From Paucibacter_B soli (GTDB taxonomy: Bacteria; Pseudomonadota; Gammaproteobacteria; Burkholderiales; Burkholderiaceae_C): a stretch of 64,000 nt of DNA. The position numbers were made by a program, and so were the translations under genes. Position 1 is the first letter of the stretch. Each line of letters opens with the position of its first letter. This document shows, piece by piece, positions 8,429 through 17,435 of this stretch. The stretch lies in contig NZ_JBBHJW010000005.1 in assembly GCF_037482845.1 (NCBI RefSeq), forward strand, positions 1-64,000, given 5' to 3'. The notes under the pieces were generated by a model that had not been told where the DNA came from, made no database searches, and saw only the letters and a program-made list of their open reading frames with translations.

Positions 8429-8866
8429 TCAGCGCCACACCAGCACCGGCACCTGGCTGTGCGTCAGCACCTTCTGGGTCTCGCTGCCCAGCAGCAGCGA
8501 CTTGAAGCCGCGCCGGCCATGCGAGGCCATCGCGATGAGGTCGCATTCGCGTGCCTTGGCGGATCGGACGATGGCCTCGAAGGGATGTTCGTCGGCAACC
8601 GATAGCACATCGCAAGCTACCTTGCATTCCTCGGCGGCCTTGCTGATCACCGCCAGGTAGCGCGCGGCGCGCGCCTCGGCCTGCGCCATATAGGTGACCT
8701 TGGTGTCCTCGATCATTTCGACGTCGTAGGCAAACACATGGAAGGGCTGGATCACATGCAGGCCCGTGACCCGCGCGCCGCATTCCTGAGCCAGCGTCAT
8801 GGCCTTGGCAATCGCCGACTCGGAGGCGGCGGAACCGTCGGTAGGCAGGAGCAGATGCTTGAACAT
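8429..8866 (-). CDS. Universal stress protein (UspA family)
   Basis: 145 aa, one Usp domain. The N-terminus KHLLLPTDGSAASESAIAKAM and the C-terminal block IAMASHGRRGFKSLLLGSETQKVL, then PVLVWR, are the family signatures; the glycine-rich loop suggests the ATP-binding subgroup. Such proteins are cytoplasmic and usually induced by starvation or hypoxia. An AGGAG-type ribosome site (minus strand GAAAGGAGTGC) precedes the ATG. Monocistronic; the 147 bp upstream to 9013 shows no gene. Confidence 0.88.
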   Translation of the reverse strand: MFKHLLLPTDGSAASESAIAKAMTLAQECGARVTGLHVIQPFHVFAYDVEMIEDTKVTYMAQAEARAARYLAVISKAAEECKVACDVLSVADEHPFEAIVRSAKARECDLIAMASHGRRGFKSLLLGSETQKVLTHSQVPVLVWR

Positions 8867-9013
8867 GGCGCACTCCTTTCTCTTGCTGGCCGGTGCGCTG
8901 ATCGCCCGGCATGGACTCCCTGCTATTCAAACGTTATGCCGACGTTCCCCCGTTTCAAGGCCCATCAGGGCGGCCAGGTAGCACTTTGTTGCGCTGGGGC
9001 AAGCGGTGCGTAA

Positions 9014-10570
9014 TCAGGGTGCGCAAACAAAGTTCGAGGCCTGCAAGGCCGCGCCGATGTCCTTGGCCGGGCCGATGTAGCGTGGGTACAGGGGATAGAC
9101 GCAGAGCGGCCGTGTCAGCAGCGGGGTGCCGGCAAAACGCTTGCTGGCCAGCAGGGTGGCGGGCGCCTGCTGCTGGACCACCCAGGCATCGAGTGCCGCG
9201 AGCAGGTCCACCTCGTCGGCGCCCTGACCGCCACCGCAATGGTTGACCCCCGGTGCGATGTAGAAGCGCACGAAGCCGTCCAACACCGCCTGGCCGCCCA
9301 GGGCCGTCAGCAGGCCCTGGTAGTACTCGGCGCTACCCTTGGGGCTGATGGCGACATCGCTGCCGCCATGCCAGAGCATCAGCTTGCCGCCGCGGGCGTG
9401 GAAGGCGCCCAGCGCCGTGCTGGTGGCATCGTTGAGCGCGGCCAGGGCGCTCAGTGCGGCAGCGTCCTGGTCGTAGCGGTAGAGCAGGCTGTCGATGCTC
9501 AGATTCCGGGCGAGATAGGACTTCACCGTGGTGTCCTGAAACAGGTACTGCAGGGATGCGCGCACATCGCCATTGCCGGTCAGCCAGGGCGCCCAGGCGC
9601 CGCTGTCGTCCTCATTGCCGGTGAGCTTCCAGCCAGGGTTGCGGTAGCTGGCCGCGGCAGTGGTGAACTGCGCTGAGCTGGTCCAGGACTGCAGCAGCGC
9701 CAGCTGCACGTCCGACAGGCAGCCGCTGCCGGCTTCGGCACCGCCCGGGCAGCGCAGCTGGGCCGGATCGAAGCTGCAGGCGGCCGGGTTGGAGACGATG
9801 CCGTCCGCGAGGCCGTCGAGGCTGTCGCAGGCCGCGCGCACCGCGCCGGCCAGGCTGGCGATCTTGGCGGCACCGAGCATGGCGCCGGGCGCTGCCAGCG
9901 CCTTGGCGTTGCGCTGGTAGGCGCCCATCAGGCCGGTCCAGTTGTAGGCCGGTGCGCGCGCAATGATGCCGTCGAACAGCAGCGGATAGCGCTGCGCCAT
10001 CATCAGCGCCTCGCGGCCACCATTCGAGCAGCCCTCCAGATAGGACCTGGAGGGCGCCGCGTCATAGGCCGCCCTGATCATCTCCACTGCGGCGGGCAGC
10101 ACCGTTGGAATGGCCTCGCTGCCGAACATGCGCGCCGCGGTCGGATCGCTCAGGGCCCAGCTGGCGTCCACGCCGCTGGCCTGGTGGCCGCCATCGCTCG
10201 CCACCGTGGCAAAGCCCTTGCCCAAGGCGGCCGCGCTCTGCGCCAGCGGGGGTACCGCGCCGTCGTAGCCGCCGCCGCCCACGTAGTAGAGCTTGCCATT
10301 CCAGCTGACGGGCAGGCGCAGCACGATGTTCAGCTTGGGCGCCATGCTGGCACTGACCTGGCAATGCGCCGGCACATCGGCGCTGGCGGCCATGTCCTGC
10401 GCCGCCAGCACCCTGGCCCCAGCCAGGGTCTTGCCCTGCAGCCGGATGCAGGCCTGCTGGCTGGGGGCGGCGTTTTCGGCCGCGCCGCCGCCACAGCCGC
10501 ACAGCAGGGCAGCGAGCAGCAGGGCGGGCGCGGCGACTGGCGCGTGGGCGAAGTTTGCAAGCTGGCTCAT
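9014..10570 (-). CDS. Tannase/feruloyl-esterase family lipoprotein
   Basis: 518 aa from ATG 10570, preferred over the TTG two codons earlier because GGGAG lies six bases before it. Residues 1-27 are a lipoprotein signal (LLLAALLCGC). The alpha/beta-hydrolase catalytic elements of the tannase family (PF07519) are visible: nucleophile in LEGCSNGGREALMMAQRYP, Asp in MLWHGGSDVAISP, and His in PGVNHCGGG. PAYNWTGLM and the cysteine-rich lid region also fit. It would hydrolyse esters of aromatic acids, at the cell surface or in the periplasm. Substrate (tannin, ferulate, or a phthalate-type ester) cannot be told. It stands alone. Confidence 0.87.
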   Translation of the reverse strand: MSQLANFAHAPVAAPALLLAALLCGCGGGAAENAAPSQQACIRLQGKTLAGARVLAAQDMAASADVPAHCQVSASMAPKLNIVLRLPVSWNGKLYYVGGGGYDGAVPPLAQSAAALGKGFATVASDGGHQASGVDASWALSDPTAARMFGSEAIPTVLPAAVEMIRAAYDAAPSRSYLEGCSNGGREALMMAQRYPLLFDGIIARAPAYNWTGLMGAYQRNAKALAAPGAMLGAAKIASLAGAVRAACDSLDGLADGIVSNPAACSFDPAQLRCPGGAEAGSGCLSDVQLALLQSWTSSAQFTTAAASYRNPGWKLTGNEDDSGAWAPWLTGNGDVRASLQYLFQDTTVKSYLARNLSIDSLLYRYDQDAAALSALAALNDATSTALGAFHARGGKLMLWHGGSDVAISPKGSAEYYQGLLTALGGQAVLDGFVRFYIAPGVNHCGGGQGADEVDLLAALDAWVVQQQAPATLLASKRFAGTPLLTRPLCVYPLYPRYIGPAKDIGAALQASNFVCAP

Positions 10571-10723
10571 CAGCAACTCCCGTGCACATGGCGCAGTATC
10601 CGTGCATCAAGAACGCGCCGGCGTCGATCTCGATGACCGGCCGTGGCCGAGCGCGCGGGCAGGCCCCGGCAAATCCTGGAAAATCACGCCCTACCCATCT
10701 TCCACACGAGATCCGCAAACCCC

Positions 10724-10975
10724 ATGACCGACGCAGCCCAAGCCACCCCCGCCATGCCCGACCGCCTTTCGGTGGACCCGCGCAGCCCCTTTCACGACGC
10801 CGCCGTGTTCGAGCGCGACATCGGCATCCGCCTGAACGGCAAGGAGCGCTTCGACGTCGAGGAGTACTGCATCAGCGAGGGCTGGGTCAAGGTGCCCGCC
10901 GGCCGCACCGTGGACCGCAAGGGCCATCCGCTGATGATCAAGCTCAAGGGCAAGGTGGAAGCCTTCTACAAATAG
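10724..10975 (+). CDS. DUF3297 family protein
   Basis: 83 aa. The body, PDRLSVDPRSPFHDAAVF, RDIGIRLNGKER and then VEEYCISEGWVKV with KGHPLMIKLKGKVEAFY, is the conserved DUF3297 sequence common in Proteobacteria; the family has no assigned function. It is soluble, without signal peptide. Start ATG 10724 follows a weak upstream region; it is divergent from the esterase, and the next gene begins 78 bases downstream. Confidence 0.8.
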   Translation: MTDAAQATPAMPDRLSVDPRSPFHDAAVFERDIGIRLNGKERFDVEEYCISEGWVKVPAGRTVDRKGHPLMIKLKGKVEAFYK

Positions 10976-11053
10976 GCCGGCGCCCTCGGCTACCATGGCC
11001 TAACGGCTGAAAAGCGGGTGCCAGGCAGCCAACAACAATAAACCGGGCGAGGG

Positions 11054-13018
11054 GTGGGCGTGCAAGACATGAAACCAGCGGGCCTCAAGGTCCGCGCGCT
11101 GGCGCTGGCCATCGATGCGCTGCTGCTCTATATGGTGCTGGCGCCGCTGGGCTGGCTGCTGCGCGGCGATGCCCTCGGCGCCGGCCCCGGTACCCTGGCG
11201 GCGCTGACCCTGGCCGGCGTGAAATGGCTGCTGCCCAGCGCGCTGGTGCTGGGCTTCTGGCATGCCTGCGGCGCCACGCCCGGCAAGCTGGTGTGCGCGC
11301 TGCGCATCGTCGACGCGTCCAGCGGCGGCCGGCCCGGCGTCGGCCAGCTGGCGCTGCGCTGGCTGCTCTGGTTGGCGTCTGCCCTGCCGCTGGGCCTGGG
11401 CCTGCTGTGGACCGCGATCCACCCCGCGCGCCGGGGCTGGCACGACCAGTTCGCTGGCACGGCGGTGGTGCGTGCCAGCGGTGGCGCCGGACGGCCGGAG
11501 CCCGGCATGGCCCGGCTGCGGGCCTATCTGCTGTCGCACTGGCTGGGCGAGCTGCCCCTGGCCGTCAGCTTCTGGCTCAACACCGTGCTGGTGGCGTTGC
11601 CGCTGCTGGCCGCGGCGCTGGGCCTGGCCATGCAGGTCAACGTCCATGGCGCGATGCTGAGCCTGGGCAGCGCGGCGCTGCTGGCGGTCTGGGCGCTGCT
11701 GCTGCTGGCGCTGTGCTGGGCCGTGCCGGGCTGCTGGCGCGCCGCCAGCGCCTATGCGCGCTCGGGCCCCGACCAGCGCCGCGCGCTCGCGGCGCATGCG
11801 GCCCTGGTGGTGCTCGCGAGCGCGGTGCTGCTTGCCAGCGGCTTCGATGTGTTGCCGCGCGCCGGCCAGTACCTGCAGCTGGCCAGTGGCAGCGATCCGC
11901 TCGGCAACGCCGCCATCACCTTGTCGGAGGACGGCGCTCGCCTGGCGCTGAAGGGCCCGCTCGGGCGCGGCGATGGCGCCGAGTTCATGCGCATTGCGGC
12001 CGACGCCAAACGCCTCAGGGTGCTGGAGCTGGCGTCGTCCGGCGGGCGCCTGGCCGAGGCCCAGCGCATCGCCGATTTCGTGCGGGCGCGCAAGCTGCGC
12101 ACGCGCGTGACCGGCAATTGCGATGGCGCCTGCGCGCTGATCTTCCTGGCGGGTGCCGAGCGCCAGATCGTGCCGGCCGCCGCGGTGGGTCTGAGCGGGG
12201 CCGCCAGCGGCCTGCTGAGCCCCCTGCTGGCGGGGCCGGTGGCGGTCGAGCTGGCCTCGCGCTACCGCGCCCTGGGCCTGCCCGAGCCCTTCATCGCGCG
12301 CATGCTGCAGGCCGGCCCGGCCTCGCGCTGGCAGGTGCCACGCACGCAATGGGAGGACGCGGGCCTGCTCGATGCTGCGCCGGCCACGCTGGACGTGGCC
12401 CTGCCGGCGGCCGGCGCGGCCGATGCGCGCTTCGAGCTCGCCGAGCAGCTGCGCGGCCATCCCAGCTGGTACTGGCTGAATCGCTATCTGCCCGGCCTGA
12501 TCGATGCCGCGGCCGAGCGCATGGCGGCGACGCTCGCGCAAGGCGATGATGCGGCGCAGGTGCAGGCCGAGGGCCAGGCGCTCGTCACCGCCCTGCTGCC
12601 CGGGCTGCTGCAAAGCGCCGGCAACGAACTCCGGGTGGCCTATCTGGCGATCTGGAGCGATCAACTCAAGAGCGCCCGCCAGCTCGGCCCCAGCCAATGC
12701 GCGGCGCTGCTGGCCGGGCAGGCGGCCGTGAAGCGTCAGCTGGACGAAGCGCTGATAGGCCGGGAAAACGCCTGGCTGGTGCAGGCCGCGATGCAGGGCG
12801 AGGGGCCCGACTTCCGCCCGGTGAATGCCAACGAACAGGTGGTGCTGCAGCACCGTCTGGGCGAGCGCGCGCCGGCGATTCTGGCGGGCCTGTTCCAGGC
12901 CGGCCGCAAGGCCCAGCGGCGCCAGGACTGCGAGCGCAGCATCGAGATTCTTGCGCTCGTCAACGCGTTGCCGCTGAACATGCGCCAGGTGGCGGCGCGC
13001 GCCATCTTTCAGGATTGA
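11054..13018 (+). CDS. RDD-domain membrane protein fused to a degenerate ClpP/SppA-like (COG3904-type) domain
   Basis: 654 aa. Residues about 8-140 are an RDD domain (LKVRALALAIDALLLYMVL, the ATPGKLVCALRIVD block, then RRGWHDQFAGT). Four more membrane segments follow to about residue 270. The C-terminal half begins with LALKGPLGRGDGAEFMRIA and contains ELASSGGRLAEAQRIADFV, NCDGACALIFLAGAERQIV and AAVGLSGA. These align with the crotonase/ClpP-like periplasmic proteins of COG3904, in which the nucleophile lies in a (A/S)SAC motif and a His in GFH. Here the first reads DGAC and the second GLS, so both catalytic positions look lost. Starts at GTG 11054, GTG 11060 or ATG 11069 are all possible. 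Confidence 0.7.
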   Translation: MGVQDMKPAGLKVRALALAIDALLLYMVLAPLGWLLRGDALGAGPGTLAALTLAGVKWLLPSALVLGFWHACGATPGKLVCALRIVDASSGGRPGVGQLALRWLLWLASALPLGLGLLWTAIHPARRGWHDQFAGTAVVRASGGAGRPEPGMARLRAYLLSHWLGELPLAVSFWLNTVLVALPLLAAALGLAMQVNVHGAMLSLGSAALLAVWALLLLALCWAVPGCWRAASAYARSGPDQRRALAAHAALVVLASAVLLASGFDVLPRAGQYLQLASGSDPLGNAAITLSEDGARLALKGPLGRGDGAEFMRIAADAKRLRVLELASSGGRLAEAQRIADFVRARKLRTRVTGNCDGACALIFLAGAERQIVPAAAVGLSGAASGLLSPLLAGPVAVELASRYRALGLPEPFIARMLQAGPASRWQVPRTQWEDAGLLDAAPATLDVALPAAGAADARFELAEQLRGHPSWYWLNRYLPGLIDAAAERMAATLAQGDDAAQVQAEGQALVTALLPGLLQSAGNELRVAYLAIWSDQLKSARQLGPSQCAALLAGQAAVKRQLDEALIGRENAWLVQAAMQGEGPDFRPVNANEQVVLQHRLGERAPAILAGLFQAGRKAQRRQDCERSIEILALVNALPLNMRQVAARAIFQD

Positions 13019-13034
13019 AGTGACAACCCCTCGT

Positions 13035-13102
13035 CCAAGGCCTACCTTGGCCGGTCCCCCAGGGGGACGGCGATGCTTGCCGGTTCGACCGGCAAGCACA
13101 TC
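13035..13102. repeat. Three adjacent inverted repeats between genes
   Basis: Three palindromes stand in a row. CCAAGG/CCTTGG with a 4-base loop lies at 13035-13050. GTCCCCC-A-GGGGGAC lies at 13054-13068. TGCTTGCCGGT-TCG-ACCGGCAAGCA lies at 13074-13098, with an outer GCGA/TCGC pairing beyond it. None is followed by a T-run, so a simple intrinsic terminator is not supported. They could be RNA structure at the end of the RDD transcript or a REP-like element. Confidence 0.6.
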
Positions 13103-13192
13103 GCCAAGGCGGGCCGGCTTGGGAGCGGCCCGGCGCTCGGCCCGCGGGTCTCATGCATCGCGGCTGCCGCGAATGCGGAATGGATAACTGAT

Positions 13193-13564
13193 ATGCGCCG
13201 AACATTGATTCTTCTCGTCGTCGCACTTTGTGTGCTGCTGGGCCTGGGCCTGGCCTATCCCGAGCAGGCGCGCGTCCGCTTGCGCCAGGTCCTGGCGTCG
13301 GGCCAGGCGCTGGTGCCGGGGCGTGGCGTCGAAGCGCTGCACAAATGCCGGGTGGGCGCGACGGTGGAATACCGCAGCGCGCCCTGCCCGGCCGGCAGCC
13401 AGGAGGCGGCGATGACGCGCGGCACGGTCACGGTGATCGCGGCGCCGGCCGCGGCGCCGAAGCCCGCTGCTGCAGCGGCCTCGCTGCCCACGGTGCGCGA
13501 TCTGCTGGCGCCGCCCGGCGAGGTGGATCTGCAGCAGCGCCGCATCGACCAGCTCACGCGCTGA
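13193..13564 (+). CDS. Small membrane-anchored protein of unknown function
   Basis: 123 aa. An uncleaved anchor or signal occupies residues 4-21 (TLILLVVALCVLLGLGLA). The rest, with LHKCRVGATVEYRSAPCPAGSQ, resembles the Cys-containing DUF4124-like stretch in which a CxxxG and a C-PAG segment recur, followed by an Ala/Pro-rich linker. I cannot assign a function. It overlaps the 3' end of the convergent ABC permease gene by 11 bases. Confidence 0.65.
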   Translation: MRRTLILLVVALCVLLGLGLAYPEQARVRLRQVLASGQALVPGRGVEALHKCRVGATVEYRSAPCPAGSQEAAMTRGTVTVIAAPAAAPKPAAAAASLPTVRDLLAPPGEVDLQQRRIDQLTR

Positions 13565-15956
13565 GGGTCTCGCGTATCGTCAGCCCGGCGGCGCGCCGCG
13601 CCGGCCACCAGCTTGCCAGCAGCGCCGCGGGCAGCAGCAAGAGCAGCCACAGGCCAAGCGCGCTGGGCGCGAGCTGCAGCAGCAGTTGCTGCGGCGAGAT
13701 CGCACCCAGCACCGCGCCCACGCGCGCCGACAAACCGGTGGCGAGCAGCAGCGCCAGCCCCACGCTCAGCAGCGCGATCAGCAGGCCCTCGGCCAGCACG
13801 CTGCGCAGCACCGCGGCCGAGCTGGCGCCCACGGTGCGCAGCACACCAAATTCGCGCGTGCGCTCCAGCACCGCGCTGCCCAGCGCCGAGCTCAGGCCCA
13901 ACAGGCCCACCACGGCCATCAGGCTCGCGATGAAGACCAGGGCGTAGATCAGGATGTAGACATGACCACCCTGGGCGGCAGCGAAGCGCTGCTCGGTGAG
14001 CAGGAACTTGACCGCCATGCCGGCCCCCTCCAGCGCCCGCACCAGGGCCGTGCCGCTGGCCTCGGCGTCGCTGCCTGGCTTCAGTGCGATGCGCAGCGCG
14101 TTGCTCTGCCCGGCCATGCCGGTCAGCGCGGCAAAGGTCTGCGGCGTGACATACATGGCACTGGGCGTGAGCGCCTCCCTCACGATGCCAACGACCTGCA
14201 GGCGCTGCGGCTGGCCGGCGACGTCCAGCTGCACCCAGTCGCCCAGGCCCACATCCGCGAAATTGCTCTGCGCGGCGCCGCTGTTCAGCACCACGGCGTG
14301 CCGATCATCCGGGCGCAGCCAGCGGCCCGCGCGCATGCGGTGCTCGATCATGGCGGTGGCCGGCGGGGCGGCGCGCAGCGAGACGCTGCCATGTCCGCCA
14401 TCGGGATAGCTGTGCACCACCTCCAGTTCGCTGTCCTGATGGCGGGAGGTGCCGATCAGGCTCCAGGGCTCGAAGGCGGCCAGGCCGGGCAGGGCGCGCA
14501 GCAGCGGCTCCAGGCGCTCCAGGGCCTGGGGCTGTTGCAGCCGCAGCTCGATGTCGAAATGCCGGTCGGCCGCGGCCTCACGCACCCGGGCTTCCCAGGC
14601 GGCGCGCAGGTTCAGGCTGGTGATGAACATGGCGCCGGCGCCGCCCAGCAGCAGCAGGGTCATGAGCAGGCGGGCGCGGCGCCGGAAGGTGTTGCGCAGC
14701 GCCAGCGTGAGCGCGGCGTCGCCCAGGCTCAGGCGCGTCAGCCAGCGCGCCAGGCGGCCGCGCTCGGCGGCGGCGCTGGCGCTGACGCCGTGGTCGTCGA
14801 TCGCCGACCGTACCGTGCGCCGCGCCGCCAGCCAGATCGGCAGCAGCGCCGCCAACATGGGTGCGGCGATGCCTATGCCCAGGGTGGCAGCGAACACCCA
14901 GCCGGGCAGGGCCAGCGAGTCCAGGCGCAGATTCAGCAAGCGAGCCACCGCGCTCATCAGGCCGCGGCCGGCGGCCCAGCCGAGCGGCCAGCCCAGCGCC
15001 ACCGCCATCAGCCCGAGCGCGCCCACCATCAGCAGATAGAGGCCGGCGATCTGGCTGGAGCGCCCGCCAATGGTCTTCATGATGGCGATCTGGCGCACCT
15101 GCTGGGCCAGCAGGCCGCCTATGGTGCTGGCCGTCAGCAGCGCGCCCAAGAGCAGGCCCAGCAGGCTGAAGATCAGCAGCATGCCCACCACCGTCATCAT
15201 CTGAGACTGGTGCGGATGCAGGCGCGGCGGCGGGATGCGGGCCTGCAGCACCGGCAGGCCCTGGCTGCTCAACCAGGCCGCCAGGGGGCGCACGGCGGCC
15301 TCGATGCTGGCCTGGTCGGCGTCGTCTCGGAGCAGCAGCTTGAGCAGGTTCAGCGCCAGTGGCTGGCCCCAGTCGGCCAGGGTCTGCTGGGTGACGTAGC
15401 CATAGACGGTCTGCTCCTGCCAGGCGGGCGCCACGCCGGGGTCATGCGCCGTGCCGGCCAGCGGCACGCTGATGCGACCCGCGGCGGGCAGTTCAAGCTG
15501 GACCTTGGCGCCCACGCGCGCCTGGCTCATGCTCAGGGCGCTGCGCTCCATCAGCAGGCTGCCGCGCGGCGGCGGCCAGCTGCCGCTGTCCGCATGCACG
15601 CGGTTGATGGCGAGGGTCTCGAAGCTGGGCACGACGAACAGCATCAAGGGCATCCAGCCCTGCTGGCCCACCTGGATGCGGCCCAGCAAGGTGCCGCCCA
15701 GTTCGGCACCCAGCACGCCAGGCTGGCTGCGCAGCGCCTGCAGCACGGCGGCCGGCGCTCGCTGCGGCAACTCGAGCTGCGCCGAGGCGGGATTTGTGCC
15801 GAGGTAGTTGAGCGGCACCTCGCGCGCCAGCACGATGGTGGCGCTCAGCATGGTCACCACACCGGCGATGCTGGCCGCCAGTGCGATCACGATCAAGGCC
15901 ATGCGGCCACGGCTGCTCATCAAATCGCGCCAGATCTTGACCCAGCGCGTGCTCAT
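13554..15956 (-). CDS. ABC transporter permease, FtsX/MacB type
   Basis: 800 aa. An N-terminal membrane helix (RMALIVIALAASIAGVVTML) is followed by a periplasmic domain, three helices at about residues 260-390, a second MacB_PCD periplasmic domain, and three C-terminal helices (VYILIYALVFIASLMAVVGLLGL onward). Two FtsX repeats in one chain place it with the long LolC/YbbP-like permeases rather than with classical MacB. It overlaps its ATPase gene by ATGA, so the two are translationally coupled. Such systems move lipoproteins, lipids or peptides, or act as mechanotransmission devices in the periplasm; cargo is unknown. Confidence 0.85.
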   Translation of the reverse strand: MSTRWVKIWRDLMSSRGRMALIVIALAASIAGVVTMLSATIVLAREVPLNYLGTNPASAQLELPQRAPAAVLQALRSQPGVLGAELGGTLLGRIQVGQQGWMPLMLFVVPSFETLAINRVHADSGSWPPPRGSLLMERSALSMSQARVGAKVQLELPAAGRISVPLAGTAHDPGVAPAWQEQTVYGYVTQQTLADWGQPLALNLLKLLLRDDADQASIEAAVRPLAAWLSSQGLPVLQARIPPPRLHPHQSQMMTVVGMLLIFSLLGLLLGALLTASTIGGLLAQQVRQIAIMKTIGGRSSQIAGLYLLMVGALGLMAVALGWPLGWAAGRGLMSAVARLLNLRLDSLALPGWVFAATLGIGIAAPMLAALLPIWLAARRTVRSAIDDHGVSASAAAERGRLARWLTRLSLGDAALTLALRNTFRRRARLLMTLLLLGGAGAMFITSLNLRAAWEARVREAAADRHFDIELRLQQPQALERLEPLLRALPGLAAFEPWSLIGTSRHQDSELEVVHSYPDGGHGSVSLRAAPPATAMIEHRMRAGRWLRPDDRHAVVLNSGAAQSNFADVGLGDWVQLDVAGQPQRLQVVGIVREALTPSAMYVTPQTFAALTGMAGQSNALRIALKPGSDAEASGTALVRALEGAGMAVKFLLTEQRFAAAQGGHVYILIYALVFIASLMAVVGLLGLSSALGSAVLERTREFGVLRTVGASSAAVLRSVLAEGLLIALLSVGLALLLATGLSARVGAVLGAISPQQLLLQLAPSALGLWLLLLLPAALLASWWPARRAAGLTIRETLSA

Positions 15957-16660
15957 GTGAGCCCCTTGGAATCCTGCACCAGCCGCCCGTCGCGCAGCGT
16001 CAGCGTGCGGCTGAAAAAGCGCCCCAGCTCGCGCTCATGGGTCACGGTGATCACCGTCTTGCCCTCACGGGTGAGCGCGGCCAGCAGGCCCATCACCTCG
16101 TCGGCGGTGGCGGAATCGAGGTTGCCGGTGGGCTCGTCGGCCACCAGGATGGCGGGGTCGTTGGCGAGTGCGCGGGCGATCGCGGCGCGCTGCTGCTGGC
16201 CGCCCGAGAGCTCGGTCGGCAGCTTGTCGGCCTGCTCGGCAATGCCCAGGCGTTGCAGCAGATCGAGGGCGCGCGCTCGGCGCTCGCGGGCCGGGTAAGT
16301 GGCGCAGAAGTCCATCGGCAGCATCACGTTCTCGGCCACCGTCAGCGTGGGCAGCAGCTGGAAGAACTGGAACACCACGCCGACCTGGCGGCCACGCCAG
16401 CGCGTCAACGCCTCCTGGCTCATGCGGTGGATGGGCTGGCCGGCCACCAGGATCTCGCCGCTGCTGGGGCTGTCGATGCCGGTGAGCAGGTTGATCAGGG
16501 TGGTCTTGCCGCTGCCCGAGGGGCCCATCACGGCCACGCATTCGCCCGCCTGGATCTGCAGGCTCAGGTCCTGCAGCGCGGCGCAGGGGCGCGCCGCCGA
16601 CGGGTATTGCTTGCTCACGCCCTGCAGGGCGATCAGGGCGGGGGTCAGGTCTTGCGGCAT
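15953..16660 (-). CDS. ABC transporter ATPase, LolD/MacB type
   Basis: 235 aa from ATG 16660 (AAGGA four to five bases upstream). Walker A is GPSGSGKTTL, the Q-loop lies in VGVVFQFFQLLPTLTVAENV, the ABC signature is LSGGQQQRAAIARAL, and Walker B is ILVADEPTGNLDS. The VFQFFQLLPTLT and PTGNLDS wording is typical of the LolD/MacB/FtsE branch that pairs with FtsX-like permeases. It is the first gene of a two-gene operon, divergent from a TetR regulator whose operator palindromes lie in front of it. Confidence 0.93.
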   Translation of the reverse strand: MPQDLTPALIALQGVSKQYPSAARPCAALQDLSLQIQAGECVAVMGPSGSGKTTLINLLTGIDSPSSGEILVAGQPIHRMSQEALTRWRGRQVGVVFQFFQLLPTLTVAENVMLPMDFCATYPARERRARALDLLQRLGIAEQADKLPTELSGGQQQRAAIARALANDPAILVADEPTGNLDSATADEVMGLLAALTREGKTVITVTHERELGRFFSRTLTLRDGRLVQDSKGLT

Positions 16661-16693
16661 CGGGTCCTTGCTCTTGTTGCTTGGCTTGGACCC

Positions 16694-16782
16694 GAACATA
16701 CTGTTCCGCAGTCCAAAAGCCCCGAACAAGCCGGCAGCGCCTGTTCGTTAGCGAATTGCCAGCCCCGCTTTGTTCGAGAACA
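16694..16782. promoter_or_regulatory. Predicted TetR operators: GAACA/TGTTC palindromes
   Basis: Three inverted repeats of the same half-site lie in the 121-bp divergent region. GAACA-TAC-TGTTC is at 16694-16706. GAACA (16724-16728) with TGTTC (16742-16746) forms a wider pair. TGTTC-GA-GAACA is at 16771-16782, its last base being the A of the tetR ATG. The sites sit between the ABC operon and the tetR gene. This suggests autorepression and repression of the ABC pair by the neighbouring TetR protein. Confidence 0.65.
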
Positions 16783-17360
16783 TGCCAGAACCTGTTGTCA
16801 AAGCACCCGATCGCCGCGCGCAACGCAGTCGCGAACTCTTGCTCGACGCGCTCTTCGAGCTGATGTGCGAACGCGGCTACGAACGCCTGACGATCCAGAA
16901 TCTGCTGGACCGCGCCGGCGTGGGGCGCGCCACCTTCTATGCGCATTTCGAGAGCAAGGACGAACTGCTGGCGGTGAGCGTGCAGGGGCTGCGCGCCTGG
17001 CTGGAGGCCGCGCGTGCGCCGGATCGGCGCCTGGGCTTCAGCCTGGCCTTCTTCCAGCATCTGGCCAGCCACCGCCAGCTCTACCGCATGACGGTGGCGC
17101 GCGAGAGCGAGGTGAGCGTGGAGCGCCATATGCGCGCCATGCTGCGCGCCCTGGTGCATGCCGAGCTCGCGCAGGGGCAGTCGCCCGGCCGCGCCGCTGC
17201 GGCGGTGGACCTGGCCACCCAGTATGTGGTGGGGGCGCTCTGGTCCATGCTGGTGTGGTGGATGGACGAGGCGCAGGACTGGAGCGCCGAGCGCGTCAAC
17301 GAGCTGTTCGAGCGCATGACCTTTCCCGGCCTGGACCTGACCCTGGGCACGCGCTTTTAG
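16782..17360 (+). CDS. TetR/AcrR-family transcriptional regulator
   Basis: 192 aa from ATG 16782; a TTG four codons earlier is possible but would split an operator palindrome. The HTH domain spans about residues 9-58: RSRELLLDALFELMCERGYE, then LTIQNLLDRAGVGRATFYAHF, the canonical TetR recognition helix region. The C-terminal ligand domain is not conserved enough to predict an inducer. Its position, divergent from the ABC pair with shared palindromes, makes that pair the likely target. Confidence 0.9.
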   Translation: MPEPVVKAPDRRAQRSRELLLDALFELMCERGYERLTIQNLLDRAGVGRATFYAHFESKDELLAVSVQGLRAWLEAARAPDRRLGFSLAFFQHLASHRQLYRMTVARESEVSVERHMRAMLRALVHAELAQGQSPGRAAAAVDLATQYVVGALWSMLVWWMDEAQDWSAERVNELFERMTFPGLDLTLGTRF

Positions 17361-17435
17361 GCGCCTCTAGGGCGGCAGGGCATTTGCGGCGAAAATGCCG
17401 CCTTGCCCGCCACCTTCCCTTACCTGCGCACGCCG

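Noticed and set aside
13686..16298. 870-codon open frame antisense to the ABC permease and ATPase
   Set aside because: Low-complexity Arg/Gln/His/Ala sequence without domains; shadow of the minus-strand genes.
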